Below are positions 1-21,990 of a stretch of 64,000 nt of DNA, one piece after another; the first letter of the stretch is position 1, and every line of letters begins with the position of its first letter. The notes under the pieces were generated by a model. It was given only the letters and a program-made list of their open reading frames with translations. It did no database searches and had not been told where the DNA came from. The DNA comes from Bathymodiolus brooksi. Lineage: Eukaryota > Mollusca > Bivalvia > Mytilida > Modiolidae. The position numbers were made by a program, and so were the translations under genes. The stretch is from the NCBI GenBank assembly GCA_963680875.1, contig OY804575.1:104029505-104093504 (forward strand), read 5' to 3'.

Positions 1-1526
1 TAACTTCTGGACAGAAATGTTGCAGCTATATTGTTGTTTTTTTAACTTCTGGACAGAAATGTTGCAGCTATATTGTTTTTTAACTTCTGGACAGAAGTGT
101 TGCAGCCATATTGCTGTTTTTTAACTTCTGGACAAGTGTTGCAGTTATATTGTTGTTTTTTAACTTCTGGACAGAAGTGTTGCAGCTATATTGTTGTTTT
201 TTTAACTTCTGGACAGAAGTGTTGCAGCTATATTGTTGTTTTTTTAACTTCTGGACAGAAATGTTGCAGATATATTGTTGTTTTTTTAACTTCTGGACAG
301 AAATGTTGCAGCTATATTGTTGTTTTTGCAACTTCTGGACAGAAGTGTTGCAGCTATATTGTTGTTTTTTTAACTTCTGGACAGAAATGTTGCAGCTATA
401 TTGTTGTTTTTTTAACTTCTGGACAGAAATGTTGCAGCTATATTGTTGTTTTTTTAACTTCTGGACAGAAATGTTGCAGCTATATTGTTTTTTAACTTCT
501 GGACAGAAATGTTGCAGCTATATTGTTGTTTTTTAACTTCTGGACAGAAGTGTTGCAGCTATATTGTTGTTTTTTTAACTTCTGGACAGAAGTGTTGCAG
601 CTATATTGTTGTTTTTTTAACTTCTGGACAGAAGTGTTGCAGCTATATTGTTGTTTTTTAACTTCTGGACAGAAATGTTGCAGCTATATTGTTGTTTTTT
701 TACCTTCTGGACAGAAGTGTTGCAGCTATATTGTTGTTTTTTTAACTTCTGGACAGAAGTGTTGCAGCTATATTGTTGTTTTTTAACTTCTGGACAGAAG
801 TGTTGCAGCTATATTGTTGTTTTTTAACTTCTGGACAGAAATGTTGCAGCTATATTGTTTTTTAATTTCTGGACAAAAATGTTGCAGCTATATTGTTGTT
901 TTTTTAACTTCTGGACAGAAATGTTGCAGCTATATTGTTGTTTTTTAACTTCTGGACAGAAATGTTGCAGCTATATTGTTGTTTTTTAACTTCTGGACAG
1001 AAGTGTTGCAGCTATATTGTTGTTTTCTTAACTTCTGGACAGAAATGTTGCAGCTATATTGTTGTTTTTTTAACTTCTGGACAGAAATGTTGCAGCTATA
1101 TTGTTGTTTTTTAACTTCTGTACAGAAATGTTGCAGCTATATTGTTGTTTTTTAACTTCTGTACAGAAGTGTTGCAGCTATATTGTTGTTTTTTAACTTC
1201 TGGACAGAAATGTTGCAGCTATATTGTTGTTTTTTAACTTCTGGACAGAAGTGTTGCAGCTATATTGTTGTTTTTTTAACTTCTGGACAGAAGTGTTGCA
1301 GCTATATTGTTGTTTTTTTAACTTCTGGACAGAAATGTTGCAGCTATATTGTTGTTTTTTAACTTCTGGACAGAAGTGTTGCAGCTATATTGTTGTTTTT
1401 TAACTTCTGGACAGAAGTGTTGCAGCTATATTGTTGTTTTTTTAACTTCTCGACAGAAATGTTGCAGCTATATTGTTGTTTTTTAACTTCTGGACAGAAG
1501 TGTTGCAGCTATATTGTTGTTGTTTT
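1..1526. repeat. 42-bp minisatellite, about 36 copies, cut by the window edge
   Basis: Near-identical units of about 42 bp run from the first base. Each contains ACTTCTGGACAGAA, then TGTTGCAGCTATATTG, then a T run of 5-8 bases. Variation is mostly in T-run length plus a two-state G/A site (AGAAGTG versus AGAAATG). Because 42 is a multiple of 3, several frames stay open for long stretches and give a 14-residue periodic peptide. I take these as by-products of the repeat, not genes. The array ends in TTG-rich sequence near 1,526 and its left end lies outside the window. Confidence 0.97.
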
Positions 1527-3150
1527 ATATTCCAATTTGCAATATATTAGCTATATTATTGTTGTTTGGAGTTTGATGCATACACAACTCACCCTAAGAA
1601 CAGGAAGTGAATGAGTTTTACAGATTCAGATTCAGATTCAATATTTTATTAAAGTCTCACCACATGTAATACATATAAAAGTGGTACAATAAGCTGTTTA
1701 ATGTGAAATATTTACCTTTATTTCATCATTTTAAAGCTATTTACCAATTTCCAAAGCATAATTTTTTTGGTCAAAATCGTAGCTAATGCCCCTTTATATA
1801 CACTTTCACGTGTTGGGTTAATGGAATGCTCATTTCATTAAGGTTACACGTGAATGAAAACTTGTAGCAATTTCAATTAACTTCTTCTTGAATGAATAAA
1901 CGTTAGAGAAAGCCGAGAGACAATAAAGGATGGACAATCTAGAGACAGTGGCTTAGTGGACACAAAAGACACAGAACGAAGAGACAATCAAGAATGGACA
2001 ATCTAGAAACAGTGGCAATAGTGGGCACAAAAGACACAGAACGAACACAATCACACAAACAACCAAAAAACAAATAACTAAAAAAACGAGCAGCACGGAC
2101 CCCGCCAAAAACAATGGAGGTGAATCCTAGGTGTCGTGAAGTTTAAGCAGTTTGTGCTACTTATTAAATACTCGCTATGTTCCTCATACAGTCAAGTGGT
2201 GGTGGACACCACTATGCACAACACAAAACATCACAAATAATGGTGGGGGGGGGGGGGGAGATGAACCGAGCATTTTTTTTAAAAACAGGAATACTAGACA
2301 AACCTTCATTTATTACTTAGTAGTATCATCGGTTATTGATAGAAAACGCTCCAAAAGGTGAATTTCGTTATTCAGACTTTTCTAACATACCTTTAGATTC
2401 ATGAAATATTGCACGAATGTTAATATAAATGTAAATTGAAATTTGGCATATTATTGATGACGATTAAATTTATCGGCAACTATAAATCAAGTATATAGCT
2501 TGAAAAGAAAAATCATTCCACTCCAACAATGCCAACAATTACCACAAAAAGGAGCATCCCCCTTTTCACCAATAAAAATTAGAAGTAAAACCAAGTCTTT
2601 GAGAGAGTAATGTCCCGCTCAGTCGAAGGCTGTCGTATATTTCTGATGTCGATGTTTAATCAGCAGACATAGATTTCTACCTACAAGAATGTATGACATT
2701 GGTCGAGTACCTGTAATGTATTATTGTTTGTCGTTCTTTATTTTCAAATGAGCAGTGTTTCGGTTATAATCATGGATAAGAACTAGTTAACAAACAATAA
2801 TAAATCGTGTAGATAGTAAAGGTGACACTGGGTTGGGCCAATGAATGAATATTTTGATTGCCACAACTAAAATTGGGGATAAATGGAGAGGATACGATTT
2901 TCCCTCTTCCAACACCTGCTGGTTGGGAAGGATAAAGCAAATACACACTCTTACATGCCTTAGGACAGAGCGTAAATGGGTGCCTCGAATTATATTCTCC
3001 ATGCACGTAAAAGGCTTGAAGATGCTTCTAACACCTGTTTTTCTGTGGCAATTCCATCACAGTGCCACATTTTCCAACCACAATGTACTTAATTGTATAA
3101 TTGTTTATACATTGTATACGTTATGAATAGTAGATAAAATACTGACCGGG
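1527..3150. other. Non-genic AT-rich stretch with repeat relics
   Basis: No exon with a recognisable protein or a good splice context was seen. It holds an R3-type repeat relic (listed separately), a run of about 14 G near 2,244-2,258, and a short stretch around 2,790-3,010 with weak resemblance to 43.19-43.32 kb. Confidence 0.6.
1915..2160 (-). mobile_element. R3 retroelement-tail relic, reverse orientation
   Basis: Shares the string AATGGACAATCTAGA and the A-rich block ending in GACCCCGCCAAAAAC with copies at 15.99-16.2, 23.04-23.22 and 25.7-25.87 kb. Part of the unit (GGACAATCTAGA...ACACAGAACGAA) is duplicated in tandem. On the opposite strand the family reads TTTTTGGTGGGGTTCGTG. It is non-coding. 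Confidence 0.6.
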
Positions 3151-3151
3151 A

Positions 3152-3390
3152 CCGTAGTAGTCGTGATCGTATGGTATGTATTTACAACTACTTGGTCAAT
3201 CAGTAATTGTCACCACTAGTTGTGAGTTCGAATCCTGCTCATGGTGAGGTGTTCACGATACAACATTATGCAATGCAGTTTATCAGTATCTTGTGGCAGG
3301 TCGGTGATTTTCTCCGGATACTTCGGTTTCCGCCTCCAATAAAAGATGAAATATTGTTGAAAGTGGCGTTAAACACCATAACCATTATAA
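3152..3390 (+). mobile_element. SINE-1 copy
   Basis: tRNA-derived short element. A head rich in GTCGTGATCGTATGG is followed by a polymerase III B-box-like GAGTTCGAATCC, then GGTGAGGTGT, ACAACATTATG and a tail ending GTGGCGTTAAACACCATAAC. The same order of blocks recurs near 15.4, 18.9, 21.8(-), 22.7, 31.2, 41.2(-) and 48.2 kb, so this is a dispersed family. This copy has lost the middle block ACTGACCGCCACGATATAA. Confidence 0.85.
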
Positions 3391-3534
3391 CCCACTCCTA
3401 AAATACTGACTACTTGGTGTTCAACAATCAATCAATCAATGTAAAAAGCACTGCATTTTCCAGACACAAGACGTTCCGTATATACATTGTAGAATGGCTC
3501 GTGTATTTGATTTACACCAGACATTTCGGAGGTG

Positions 3535-4290
3535 TGGGAGTGGATAAGAGTAATAACAAAATTACCGAACTCCGAACAATCTTACAAAGGGAAAGTCAAA
3601 ACTCATAAGTATATAAACAGACAAAATCAGTCAACAACCGGAAAACTGAAAACCGTAATGACCCTGACTTGGTACAGGCATTTCTAAAGAAATGGTGGGT
3701 TGAATCAGATTTTAAAGCGCTAAACCTCCCGCTTTCATTACGGCTCAAAGGTTCCGGTTGTCACAATAGCAGTATTTATAACAATACTGGAACAAAAATT
3801 AGGTAAAATAGTTGTCAAAGCAGTACCAAATTCAGTGAAGTAAATGTCAAAAACACTTTTACGTCACACATTGATAAAAAAATATTTTTGACATTTTTGT
3901 TGACTTCCTTATCTTTATACATTTTCACTATATGAAAATGCATCGTTTATTATCGTCTCTGCAGAGACGGGATATATTTCGACAAGATCTTGGTATCGGA
4001 ATATAAACTTTTTAAGAGATCAAATAAGGCGAATCATTTAATAGCCCTGGTCCAGTAGCCTGTTTCTCAGATGAAGATGACGTTTCAGGAAATCAGAATA
4101 ATTGATACTGGCCCTTGCATAGTGAATCAATTGCGAGAAGTAAGCACCATATGCAGGAGAAGCTGGTATATTGCTGCACATATTTGGAAAATTTATGATT
4201 TTAAAATTGAAGTCGTCCCGTTTATCGTCAAATTCGAGGTATAAGTCCAAAAATGATGCGGACGAAGCTGTATCTATGACCATACGCTGC
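3535..4290 (-). mobile_element. Decayed retroelement: reverse transcriptase C-terminus plus 3' tail
   Basis: On the minus strand, 4,283-4,038 encodes a fragment with the motifs SFLDLYLEF, DKRDDFNFKI, NIPASPAYGAY and LRNRLLDQGY. These are typical of the C-terminal part of a widespread invertebrate retroelement reverse transcriptase of the YIDD type. After a frameshift and a stop, the homology continues to about 3,905 with KKFIFRYQDLVEIY. The sequence at 3,535-3,730 is a tail shared with 13.0-13.16 kb and, inverted, with 63.14-63.23 kb. I infer that this tail is the element's 3' end. A short internal deletion after LEFDD is also present. The class (Penelope-like or other non-LTR) is not settled from this fragment. 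The copy is dead. Confidence 0.8.
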
Positions 4291-5935
4291 AGCGAAAAAA
4301 AATAGACACATTTTAGAGTTTCCTCATGGATAACTAATTTATGATAACAACAATGAAACTGTTAAATATATGAATACAAAGTACGTAGTGTAGTTGGTAA
4401 TGGAACACCGATAATAGTCGACCATTTTATGATGTCGACGAGGAATAGTTTGAGAGACAGCTTCCTCTCTAAGGTCGTCATTAGCACGATTACAGTAGAC
4501 CGGATGGTTGTACGTTTGTGAAGAATTAGAATCTAAAGTTATTAGCATTTTGCAGGATTAATTTGTTCTCCTTGGAGCTGATGTACAAAGGTAGGATACG
4601 GTGTGTGTCATATTTTATCAACACAAATTTTCTTATTTCTTAAATTTGATACCTGAAGTAAGAATATATTTTCATAAGTTTCTTGTAGTTATCTTCTTTG
4701 TTATTGCGTTTTTAATTTCATGGTAACCCAGAGTTGTTCGTGAACTGTTTTTTTATTTTATTAGTTCACATTTGTATCATATACTACAATTTCCTAAATG
4801 ATAATGTATTTTTGTTTTTTGTACTTTTGTCATTTTACTTTTGGCCATTGTATTGTCTGTACTTCTTCATTTAACGATTTCTGATTACCCCTTTGGTATC
4901 TTCAAACTCTTCTTATTATAAGCCATTTATTTCATGTTTTGCTCTTTCACCTGGATCTCCTCCATTACTTCAGAAACCAGTTCCTTCTAATTGCATTGTC
5001 AAGTGATTTACAATTGTTGTTGGACGTCATGTGAGGATCATCACAACTATATGTATAAAGTGCACTAGTTTGTCTGTCTTCGATTTACAGCTTCTCATTA
5101 CCCCTGTCGTATCTTCAACTTTTCTTTCAAGCAGTATATCAGAAATTCACCAAACCCAAGTCACATACTTAGCTCCCGTCCGAATACAATTTGTGTATTT
5201 TAATATGTCCAGACATCCCTTTCAATACCTTGTCTCTTACAAAGTAGATTTGGTTCTGCACCTGGGGTGTTTAAGGGAGGCGGGAAATTATATCCGAAAT
5301 TTTATTATTTAATTTCCATTTAATCAGAATGGGCTCCGTGTTATTAAGAATCGGTTGCACTGTTCAGCTACCTCGTACGTTCGTACGTTTTAAATTTGCA
5401 TTTATAAAACTCATGCCGATGTGAAACAACCTTTGTTATTCTCTCAACCAATTTATCATCATTTAGTGTAACTAAATCACTTAAAATGTAACATTGTCCT
5501 CAATAATTTGATCGTTCCCCGGATGTAACTTGTAAATTACATGTCGGTGTCAGCGTCCTATTAGCATTCAAAAACATGTATGAATAGGAATATGATATTG
5601 CCACACTAACAATACCAGCAGGAGGGATAACATCAACCGTATACGATCATGTCTGACATCTATTATGATAATTTTATGGGTTTATGTGGTTTATTTGGGA
5701 AATATATATATGCATGATTTAACACTCTTAAATTGGCGCATTATTTTTTTTTTTTTTTAATTTAATCGTATTCTATTAATTAATGGAAAAATACAATATT
5801 GTATAATTGCATTTAGTATGGTAGGATTAGAATCAAGTGTGTAAATTTATGCAACTAAATCGGAGACAACGAGAGATATAAAGAGATTATTTCAAGGACA
5901 TTGACTTTGTTCACCGTTACAGAATATCTATGTCA
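4291..5935. other. Non-genic AT-rich stretch
   Basis: No gene was recognised. Partial R3 tails (the block CCCCTTTGGTATCTTCAAAC or a close variant) occur at about 4,815-4,918 and 5,065-5,130. A T run lies near 5,747. Confidence 0.6.
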
Positions 5936-5940
5936 TAAAT

Positions 5941-6405
5941 GACTACTGGTATGTTCCGTTTGTCGTAACTACAATTCCATCCTGTCCTCAAAACGTATCA
6001 CTAATTATGTACAAGAGTCACACGACAGTTGCCACTAGTGGAGCAGGAACTGTCGATCCTTCCGGAGCACATGAGTTCACCCCCGGTTTTAGTGGGGTTC
6101 TTGCTACTCGGTCTTTAGTTTTATATGTATGTTTTGTAGATCGTTGTTTGTCCTTTTGTCCTTTTTCTTTTGGCCTTTGTGTTGTCTGTTCTTCTTCGAT
6201 ATACGGATTCTGATTACCCCTTTTGGTATCTTCAAACTCTTTTTTTTTTGTAGTTGGGTTCGTATGTATGTGTGTTAGGGGTACCGATTTACGCCTCTGT
6301 TTCTACGATTTTACTAGCAAATTGTGTAACTGTTCTGACAGTGGGGTATTTTTTGCTTTCAATTTTATAGCAATATATGTATTTAAGTCGTTCTCGCCTT
6401 ATCTT
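5941..6405 (+). mobile_element. R3 retroelement-tail copy, long version
   Basis: Blocks in order: ATGTTCCGTTTGTCGTA, then ACTAGTGGAGCAGGAACTG, CACCCCCGGTTTTAGTGGGG, TTTTGTAGATCGTTGTTTG, TTTTGGCCTTTGTGTTGTCTG and ACCCCTTTTGGTATCTTC. An extra distal block containing TCTGTTTCTACGATTTTA also occurs at 9.52 kb. Seven or more copies share this order. The open stretches are incidental. It may be the 3' untranslated end of a retroelement, since the reverse transcriptase relic at 57.5 kb is followed by a related block. Confidence 0.75.
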
Positions 6406-7284
6406 AAGCTTCTGCATTAATACATATATTTTAAGAAGAACAACACAAATGCTCTTCAATGACATTTCTATAACATCACCTCACAATTTTCGAATTCATT
6501 TATCAAGAGAGATTTGTGTATGTTATTAAATAAAATGCCAATATAGTTCAAAATCAGCTTTATGAAAGTTGCTTTCTATCGAGAATAGGTTTGAAATAAA
6601 TTGAACTCGAGCCTGTTTCCTTGGTTATAGACCCATCATTAAATGAAGCTAGGACCACGTGATATAGAAAGAGGATCTAGTGTTTCCGCTGTGTGATACA
6701 ATCACTCCAAAAAGAGGTGCATCTTGAATAAGCTGAAAGAATAAAATATGCAATTGATCCGAAGATCGTAATATCCCCAAGAAATACCCAACTTTTTATC
6801 GAAATGCTCGAGTTTTGGATTTAGAACATATTTGTTATGCTTGGTGGAGGCGTTTTTTAACAGATAGTCGGCACTGACTCGCCGGCTTTTATTCGTATGA
6901 CGCAGACATCGTGCAGGGGCTTTTCACATATAGAGGAATGCAATTTCATTTATATAATTCCAAGCTTGACGACGATCTTGATGGCATCTGTCCCATTGCA
7001 CTTTAATCACAGATACAGCTAGGTCTGCTTCATACATTGAGCAACACTTAGAAAGTGACCATGAGGATCGGCTATGAACGGGTCTTTTCTATCATAACAC
7101 TTTCCATTCATATGAATCAGTCTTTCAGCAGTACATGCATATGAAGTATATATTTCTCGGTTGATGCGATATTATAGTGCGTGTGGTTCTATAAATGATT
7201 TCCTTGATAGAGGGTTGGAAACGACTAAGCCATGGGTTCCTAGTGGATAAGTTGAAGTCATCACTTCGCATGCTTTACAGTCGC
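6406..7284. other. Non-genic stretch
   Basis: AT-rich sequence without a recognisable exon, RNA gene or tandem array. Confidence 0.5.
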
Positions 7285-7640
7285 CATCATGACTTTGTTA
7301 ACAGGAATATCTGCCACATATGACCACGAATATGTTCGGTTTGTCGTAGTCATAAGGCCGCCTTTTCCTCTTTCTAGACGTGTCACCGGATGTTTCACCA
7401 TAGTAGCACGAAGGATGCCACTAGTGGATCAGGAACTGCTTACACTGCCGGGGCACACGTTTTCACCTCAGGTTTTAGTGGCATTCGTGTTGCTCAATTT
7501 TTGGTTTTCAGTGTAATGTTTTGTGGACCCTTGTTTGTCTTTTTTGTCTTTTTCTGTTGGTCGTTGTGTTATCTGTCATTCGATTTACGGCTTCTGATTG
7601 CCCATTTGATATCTTCAGCCTTTTCTTACCTTCATCCATG
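7285..7640 (+). mobile_element. R3 retroelement-tail copy
   Basis: Same block order as the copy at 5.94 kb, with more 5' sequence (ACCACGAATATGTTCGG, then TTTCCTCTTTCTAGACGTG and GATGTTTCACCATAGTAGCA). It ends in TTGATATCTTCAGCC. Confidence 0.75.
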
Positions 7641-10205
7641 GATGACACCTTAACAGTTGTTATATTGTTATGTCTGCAGGAATACTAGGATGGGGTAATT
7701 ATTTATGTTTTAAAGTCTGAAAAGATGTGTTGTATACCGTAAGTACACATTTACCAGTCGTTCTTGTGACGAGTTATGTGAGTATTTGATACATCGAACA
7801 CATCTTGCGGATCCCCCTTTGGGTAAAACTAGGCCTCTCGGAGAGAGGTTGTTAAGTGAATCACTTTTCGTGCACCAGTTTTAATATTCAAATGACCTAA
7901 ATCTAGCCTGAATTTGCATATTATTATGCAATAGTTCGATTCTTGTCAGACAGGAATGGTGCACAGATAAACATATAATTTAATGTTTTCACTGAGTTGT
8001 AATTATATTTTCTGAATTAATGTTTGTTTATCAGATATACGTCTCAACAGAAGAAATCAATGATAAGAAATGTGTCAACAATAAGTGATTGTACTCTTAC
8101 TTTAGTAAATAGTTATCGTTATTGAACCAAATGCATTTTAGATTTTAGCTTTCCCCGACGCGAGATAACTCATTTTAGTTTGCAATTTTATTTTTTCCAA
8201 ATTTCAAAATTCAATATCAATGGCAAACTTAATAAAGATTTTCTTAAAGAAATTTCTCCTTTTTATTCACTAGACTCTTGCATACTCAAAGCAAAATATC
8301 CTTTATATAAATGTACCAGTTCCAATGCAACCTTTATACACACAAACTCATTTATTGTTATCTTGATTGATTGATTATTTAACGTTTAATGTAGATTATT
8401 TAAGAAATAATTTATGGAAGCCATAATTTGATGGCAGTTATAACATTGGTTTGACAGAATATTAGTGATAGAGTAGTGATACCATGGTCTTGCATATGTA
8501 CATGAAATCACTTTGAAATTATGACCACAATTTTTCCCGATAATACGCATGTGCGATTTAAAATATATCGGGAATTTTATTTCTGCATTGTATACATAAT
8601 CAATGAAGGACGTCATATTAGAATACAGTACATTCAAAAACGTGTACACGTTTACATACATATAAGCAGGTAAACAAATGGCATTTTAGATGGGCTCTAA
8701 AATGATACAGAGTTTGCCTGCCACAAGTAAAAAGGAGAGATAAATGCTTAGGGTACGAAATATATGTCTTACAACGGTCTACCAACGACTACTCCATCCT
8801 GATGTTCAAGATGAGCCAATACAAGCTGTATTTTTATGCAAGTCTCGTGGTTCTCTAAAAATACGAGGCGATGATTTACGTTCCGTGCAAAAGGAAGGTG
8901 TATTAGATTCGTCTAACAGAACCAGCAGTCTTATTAGGTTGTAGCTCCATCGTAGAAACTATGTTCCATTTTAATACCGTTGAGCAACTTGAAAATGAAA
9001 ACAAAACAGTAAACAATAAGCTCAGATTGGTCAATAAATCATGAAAGTAACGATAACTAAGGTAAAGTGGATTTTTTTTGTCATAATTATGAAAAGAAAG
9101 TATTAACAGTGATGGTCACCAATTTCACCAATATCAACAAAACGGATTATCACCTCTCATTTTAACGGAACCTACTGAAAACAAAAAAGACCACGACATA
9201 TGATGTTGAAAATCCAAGTCCTGGCTTGGGACAGGCACAAAAATGTGGCTGGGTTAAACTGGCTAATGAGATAACTGGATATTCAACGGCAATACAATAT
9301 AAGTAAACGATAAAAAAAAAACTGAACAGATTCTCTTCCATTCAAAAAACCCACATATTATCACAAAAATGACAACATAAACATGGACAGTACAATAGCA
9401 GGGTTATAATACTGTTATACAAGGGTTTGGGACCATAAAACTAGTTTAACCTCGCCACGTTTTATTATGGTGTCTTCACCAAGCCAGGGTATGTATATGT
9501 GTATTTAGGGTATATATTTTGGTTCTGTTTCTACGATTTTAGATTGGAATTTAGAATTATTCCGACAGTGCGTCATTTTGTGCTTTTCATTTTATTATTA
9601 CGGGTGGTATTGTCTTATACGGTAAACAAGCCATGGGTTTCCAGAAATACATGTATGCTTTAGTCTATCTTTGATATACATAAAACGATACACAAAATAA
9701 TATTTCGTGTAATAGTTAAAGCTCATAAAGATCTTTTTTTATTACAACTAAAGGTTTTCAATTATTAAGGAAATTTAAACAGGATTTGGCACTTCATTAT
9801 GAAAGTTTATAAATTATAGATGCGTGTATTAAGTAACTATTGGACATATTCTAGATACAACAGCACAAAGTTTTCTTTTTATTCTATGGGCGCACCCATA
9901 AGGAACTCCGAAATGTATCGAAGTGTCTGCTGGTTGTTTGGGACTAATCAATCCTCACGGTCATAAAATTTTCAAATTTTATACTCGAAAAACAGTCACT
10001 CAGATCACTGTGTCAAATATATCGAGTTTTCGTAGTAATGATTGTGAGGAACGAGTACCAAACACAAACTCGAAAATAGTATGACCGTGAGGACAGAAAC
10101 ACGACTCGCACTCACAACGGGATGTAACTGAATGTCTAGTGGTTGATGATAGACAATCTCCTAATACGTAAAAGATAAAAGACAACATATATAACAGATA
10201 TGATA
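7641..10205. other. Non-genic stretch with small repeat relics
   Basis: No gene recognised. At 9,110-9,300 there is a relic containing CAAGTCCTGGCTTGGGACAG, related to blocks at 3.66, 13.74 and 16.56 kb. At 9,490-9,620 there is the distal R3 block (GTTTCTACGATTTTAG). Confidence 0.5.
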
Positions 10206-10209
10206 CATG

Positions 10210-10475
10210 GTTCTTCGTGACTTATCACCAGGTTTGTAACTATAGTAACACGACGGGTGCCATCATTGGAGCAGGAACTGCTTAATCTTCATGTGCACCG
10301 AGTTCACCCCCGGTTTTTAATGGGGTTCGTGTTGTTCGGTCTTAAGTTTTCTGTGTAGCTTTTTGTAGATCGTTGTTTGTCTTTTTGTTTGTATTTCACC
10401 CATTGTGCTGTCTATCATTATTCGATTTACGGATTTTGATTACCCATTTGGTATCTTAAAACTCTTCTTAGTTCG
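10210..10475 (+). mobile_element. R3 retroelement-tail copy just upstream of the choline transporter
   Basis: Contains ACGACGGGTGCCAT, then CACCCCCGGTTTTTAATGGG, TTTTGTAGATCGTTGTTTG and a diverged GGTATCTTAAAACTCTTC end. It ends about 185 bp before the last non-coding segment preceding exon 1. Confidence 0.7.
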
Positions 10476-10680
10476 ATGTAAGGTAAACTTAACCAACCCT
10501 ATCTGATTTCTCTCTTAATGTGTTAATAGAAACACCTGTACATTGACACATTTTAACGACACCTTTTACCCAATATGATTTATTTATTGTTTGTAAACAA
10601 TTTCCCACCATGAATATATTTGAAAAACTTGGAAATTGATACAGTTTTAATTTGTTTACAGATAAAACGACAAAAACAAA

Positions 10681-20169
<9,489 letters not shown>

Positions 20170-20223
20170 ATTTAGATAACAAATTTGTGTCTTGAACATA
20201 CGCCTTATACCCAATAATAGTCA

Positions 20224-20229
20224 AATAAA
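20224..20229 (+). promoter_or_regulatory. Poly(A) signal of the choline transporter
   Basis: A canonical AATAAA lies 55 bp after the stop codon. It supports exon 8 as the final exon and a short 3' UTR. Confidence 0.7.
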
Positions 20230-21110
20230 AATATGTAAAGAAAAAACATTACGTTACAGCATGAACCTCTTCAATCATAAGTTAAGTACCAATGACTAAA
20301 ATATACTGAATATGCATCGAACATTTTGCACCATCGCCCGTTTCCACGTGGAAAATACTCATCCATGGCTCCCCATCCGAGTGTTGTCGTTTAGCTTCAT
20401 AAAGTATTGTTAGTTTGTTGAGCTTGTTATAAAACGTAGATTTCAAATTTAGTGCGCAGGACGTATTTCTGGAATAACCTTCATCAGGTGACGCTCAAAA
20501 TCAAAAGACTGGAAAGCTGAATAATCTAAAGGTGTTTGGGAGCAATACAACTAAAGGGTCTAAACAAGATAGCCAAAATTGACTACGGTCATCAATATGC
20601 CTAAAGAAAGAGAACGTTAGTCTTTATAATAATTATTAATTGTTTTGAATACAGCTGAAATGCTACTCATTTGACAACAATATATCAATCAATTTATCTA
20701 TTGTATTTTTAAAATAAATATACAATATACGTACATTGTCGGAAAATGTATAATTTATTTGTACGAGCTTTAGAAACAGGTAAAAAAGCGAGCCTTTGGT
20801 GATGTTTTCTAGGCTGTTTCGCAGCGAGTGCAAATTAATCATATATTTAACGACAACGTACGTATATTGTGTTTATCCTGCAATATCAAAAACTCCAAAA
20901 CAACTGCCAAATTGTCTGAAAATAGCTGAAACAAGTGTCGTTCTAATAATTTTCGATGGTGTCATCTGTGACATCAGCGCTTATACTGTCGCTCTACGTG
21001 AATCAGGTACCAGGTATGCTTTATTAGGTCCATGACTAAATAACACTGAAGGTTATTTGACCCCCTTTATTAGTACTCAAAACCACACAATTGCATGATA
21101 CATCTTTTAT
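20230..21110. other. Spacer between convergent gene ends
   Basis: AT-rich sequence with no gene or dispersed repeat recognised. It separates the poly(A) signal of the transporter from that of the minus-strand membrane protein. Confidence 0.55.
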
Positions 21111-21114
21111 TCTA

Positions 21115-21125
21115 TTTATTTTATT
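21115..21125 (-). promoter_or_regulatory. Overlapping poly(A) signals, minus strand
   Basis: The plus strand reads TTTATTTTATT, which is two overlapping AATAAA motifs on the minus strand, about 50 bp beyond the stop of the membrane protein. Confidence 0.6.
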
Positions 21126-21172
21126 AAGTTTACAATATTTCAAGTATTCTAACTGAATTGTGATATTTGGTT

Positions 21173-21705
21173 CTAACAAATGCGATCCAAAATATTTTTC
21201 TTCTTAGAAAAAAATGGCTTTCTATTTTTTAATTTCAGTTTAGATCTATTTTTAGATTTGTTAGTAGTGCAAAACCTATTGGGTGGCAAGCAATCAAGCA
21301 AAACAATGAAACTAATAACAAAAACTAGAATGAGGACCCCAAAAGAACCTATTATAGTTGATGACGTTCGGTAATCTGATGCGCTTGTTTTCTTCCTAAC
21401 TTCAGATGACAATTGTTCCTGGTTGACCTTTAACATCTGCACGAGGTCAAGGTCGGCTGTTACATATATGGTGGTCGGTTCTGTTGTTGTGTTTATGTCG
21501 GCTGTAATGCCGTCACAGACACATGCACATAATCCCGTGGTTATAGGGTACATAGTTGTAGAATTATGTTCAGTGGATCCTGTTATTGACGTGGATGTAA
21601 CCATGGGAACAGTTGAAAACATGGTTGTTGTCATGGTGTAGCCAGTATTACTGATTAGTGTGTCAATTTCATCTGTGCTTATTTCAGATCCAGCGGTAAT
21701 AATAC
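21173..21705 (-). CDS. 3' exon of a type I membrane protein with Ser/Thr-rich stalk
   Basis: About 177 codons follow a good acceptor (TTTTTTTACATAG, AG at 21,707-21,706, phase 1). In order the protein has a Ser/Thr-rich segment with several N-glycosylation sequons, a cysteine knot CACVCDG, a membrane-proximal stretch LKVNQEQLSSEVRKKTSASD, RTSSTIIGSFGVL, one membrane span (IGSFGVLILVFVISFIVLL) and a Lys/Arg-rich cytoplasmic tail. The KKTSA.D.R.SS.IG pattern before the span is one I recall from many uncharacterised bivalve surface proteins with lectin-like or other ectodomains. The upstream exons are not seen; a SINE-1 lies about 80 bp away. It could instead start at a Met at 21,760, but the acceptor is the better reading. 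The function is unknown. Confidence 0.65.
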
Positions 21706-21785
21706 CTATGTAAAAAAACAAATATCGTATACTAATATACATACACATTTCATATTTCATATCCTATCATTTATATGGTTATACT

Positions 21786-21990
21786 GTTTTCAACAATATT
21801 TCAGTTATATCGTGGCAGTCAGTTTTATTGGTGGAGAAAACCGGAGTACCCGGTGAAAACCACCGACCTTTCGCAAGTCACTGACAAACTTTATCACATA
21901 ATGTTGTATCGAGTACACCTCGCCATGAGCGAGATTCTAACTCACAACTTTAGTGGTGATAGGTACTGATTGCATACGCAGTTGTAAATA
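21786..21990 (-). mobile_element. SINE-1 copy, reverse
   Basis: Complement of the family: GTCAGTTTTATTGGTGGAG, CAAACTTTATCACATAATG, ACACCTCGCCATGAGC and GATAGGTACTGATTGCAT. Confidence 0.85.

Noticed and set aside
73..786. Several overlapping open frames of 80-140 codons at the left edge
   Set aside because: They are the 42-bp minisatellite read in different frames. The peptide repeats every 14 residues and no frame is favoured.
6007..6420. Cys/Phe-rich frames such as those at 6.0-6.4, 7.3-7.6 and 57.7-58.0 kb
   Set aside because: They fall inside R3 repeat copies and recur with frame changes, so they are not genes.
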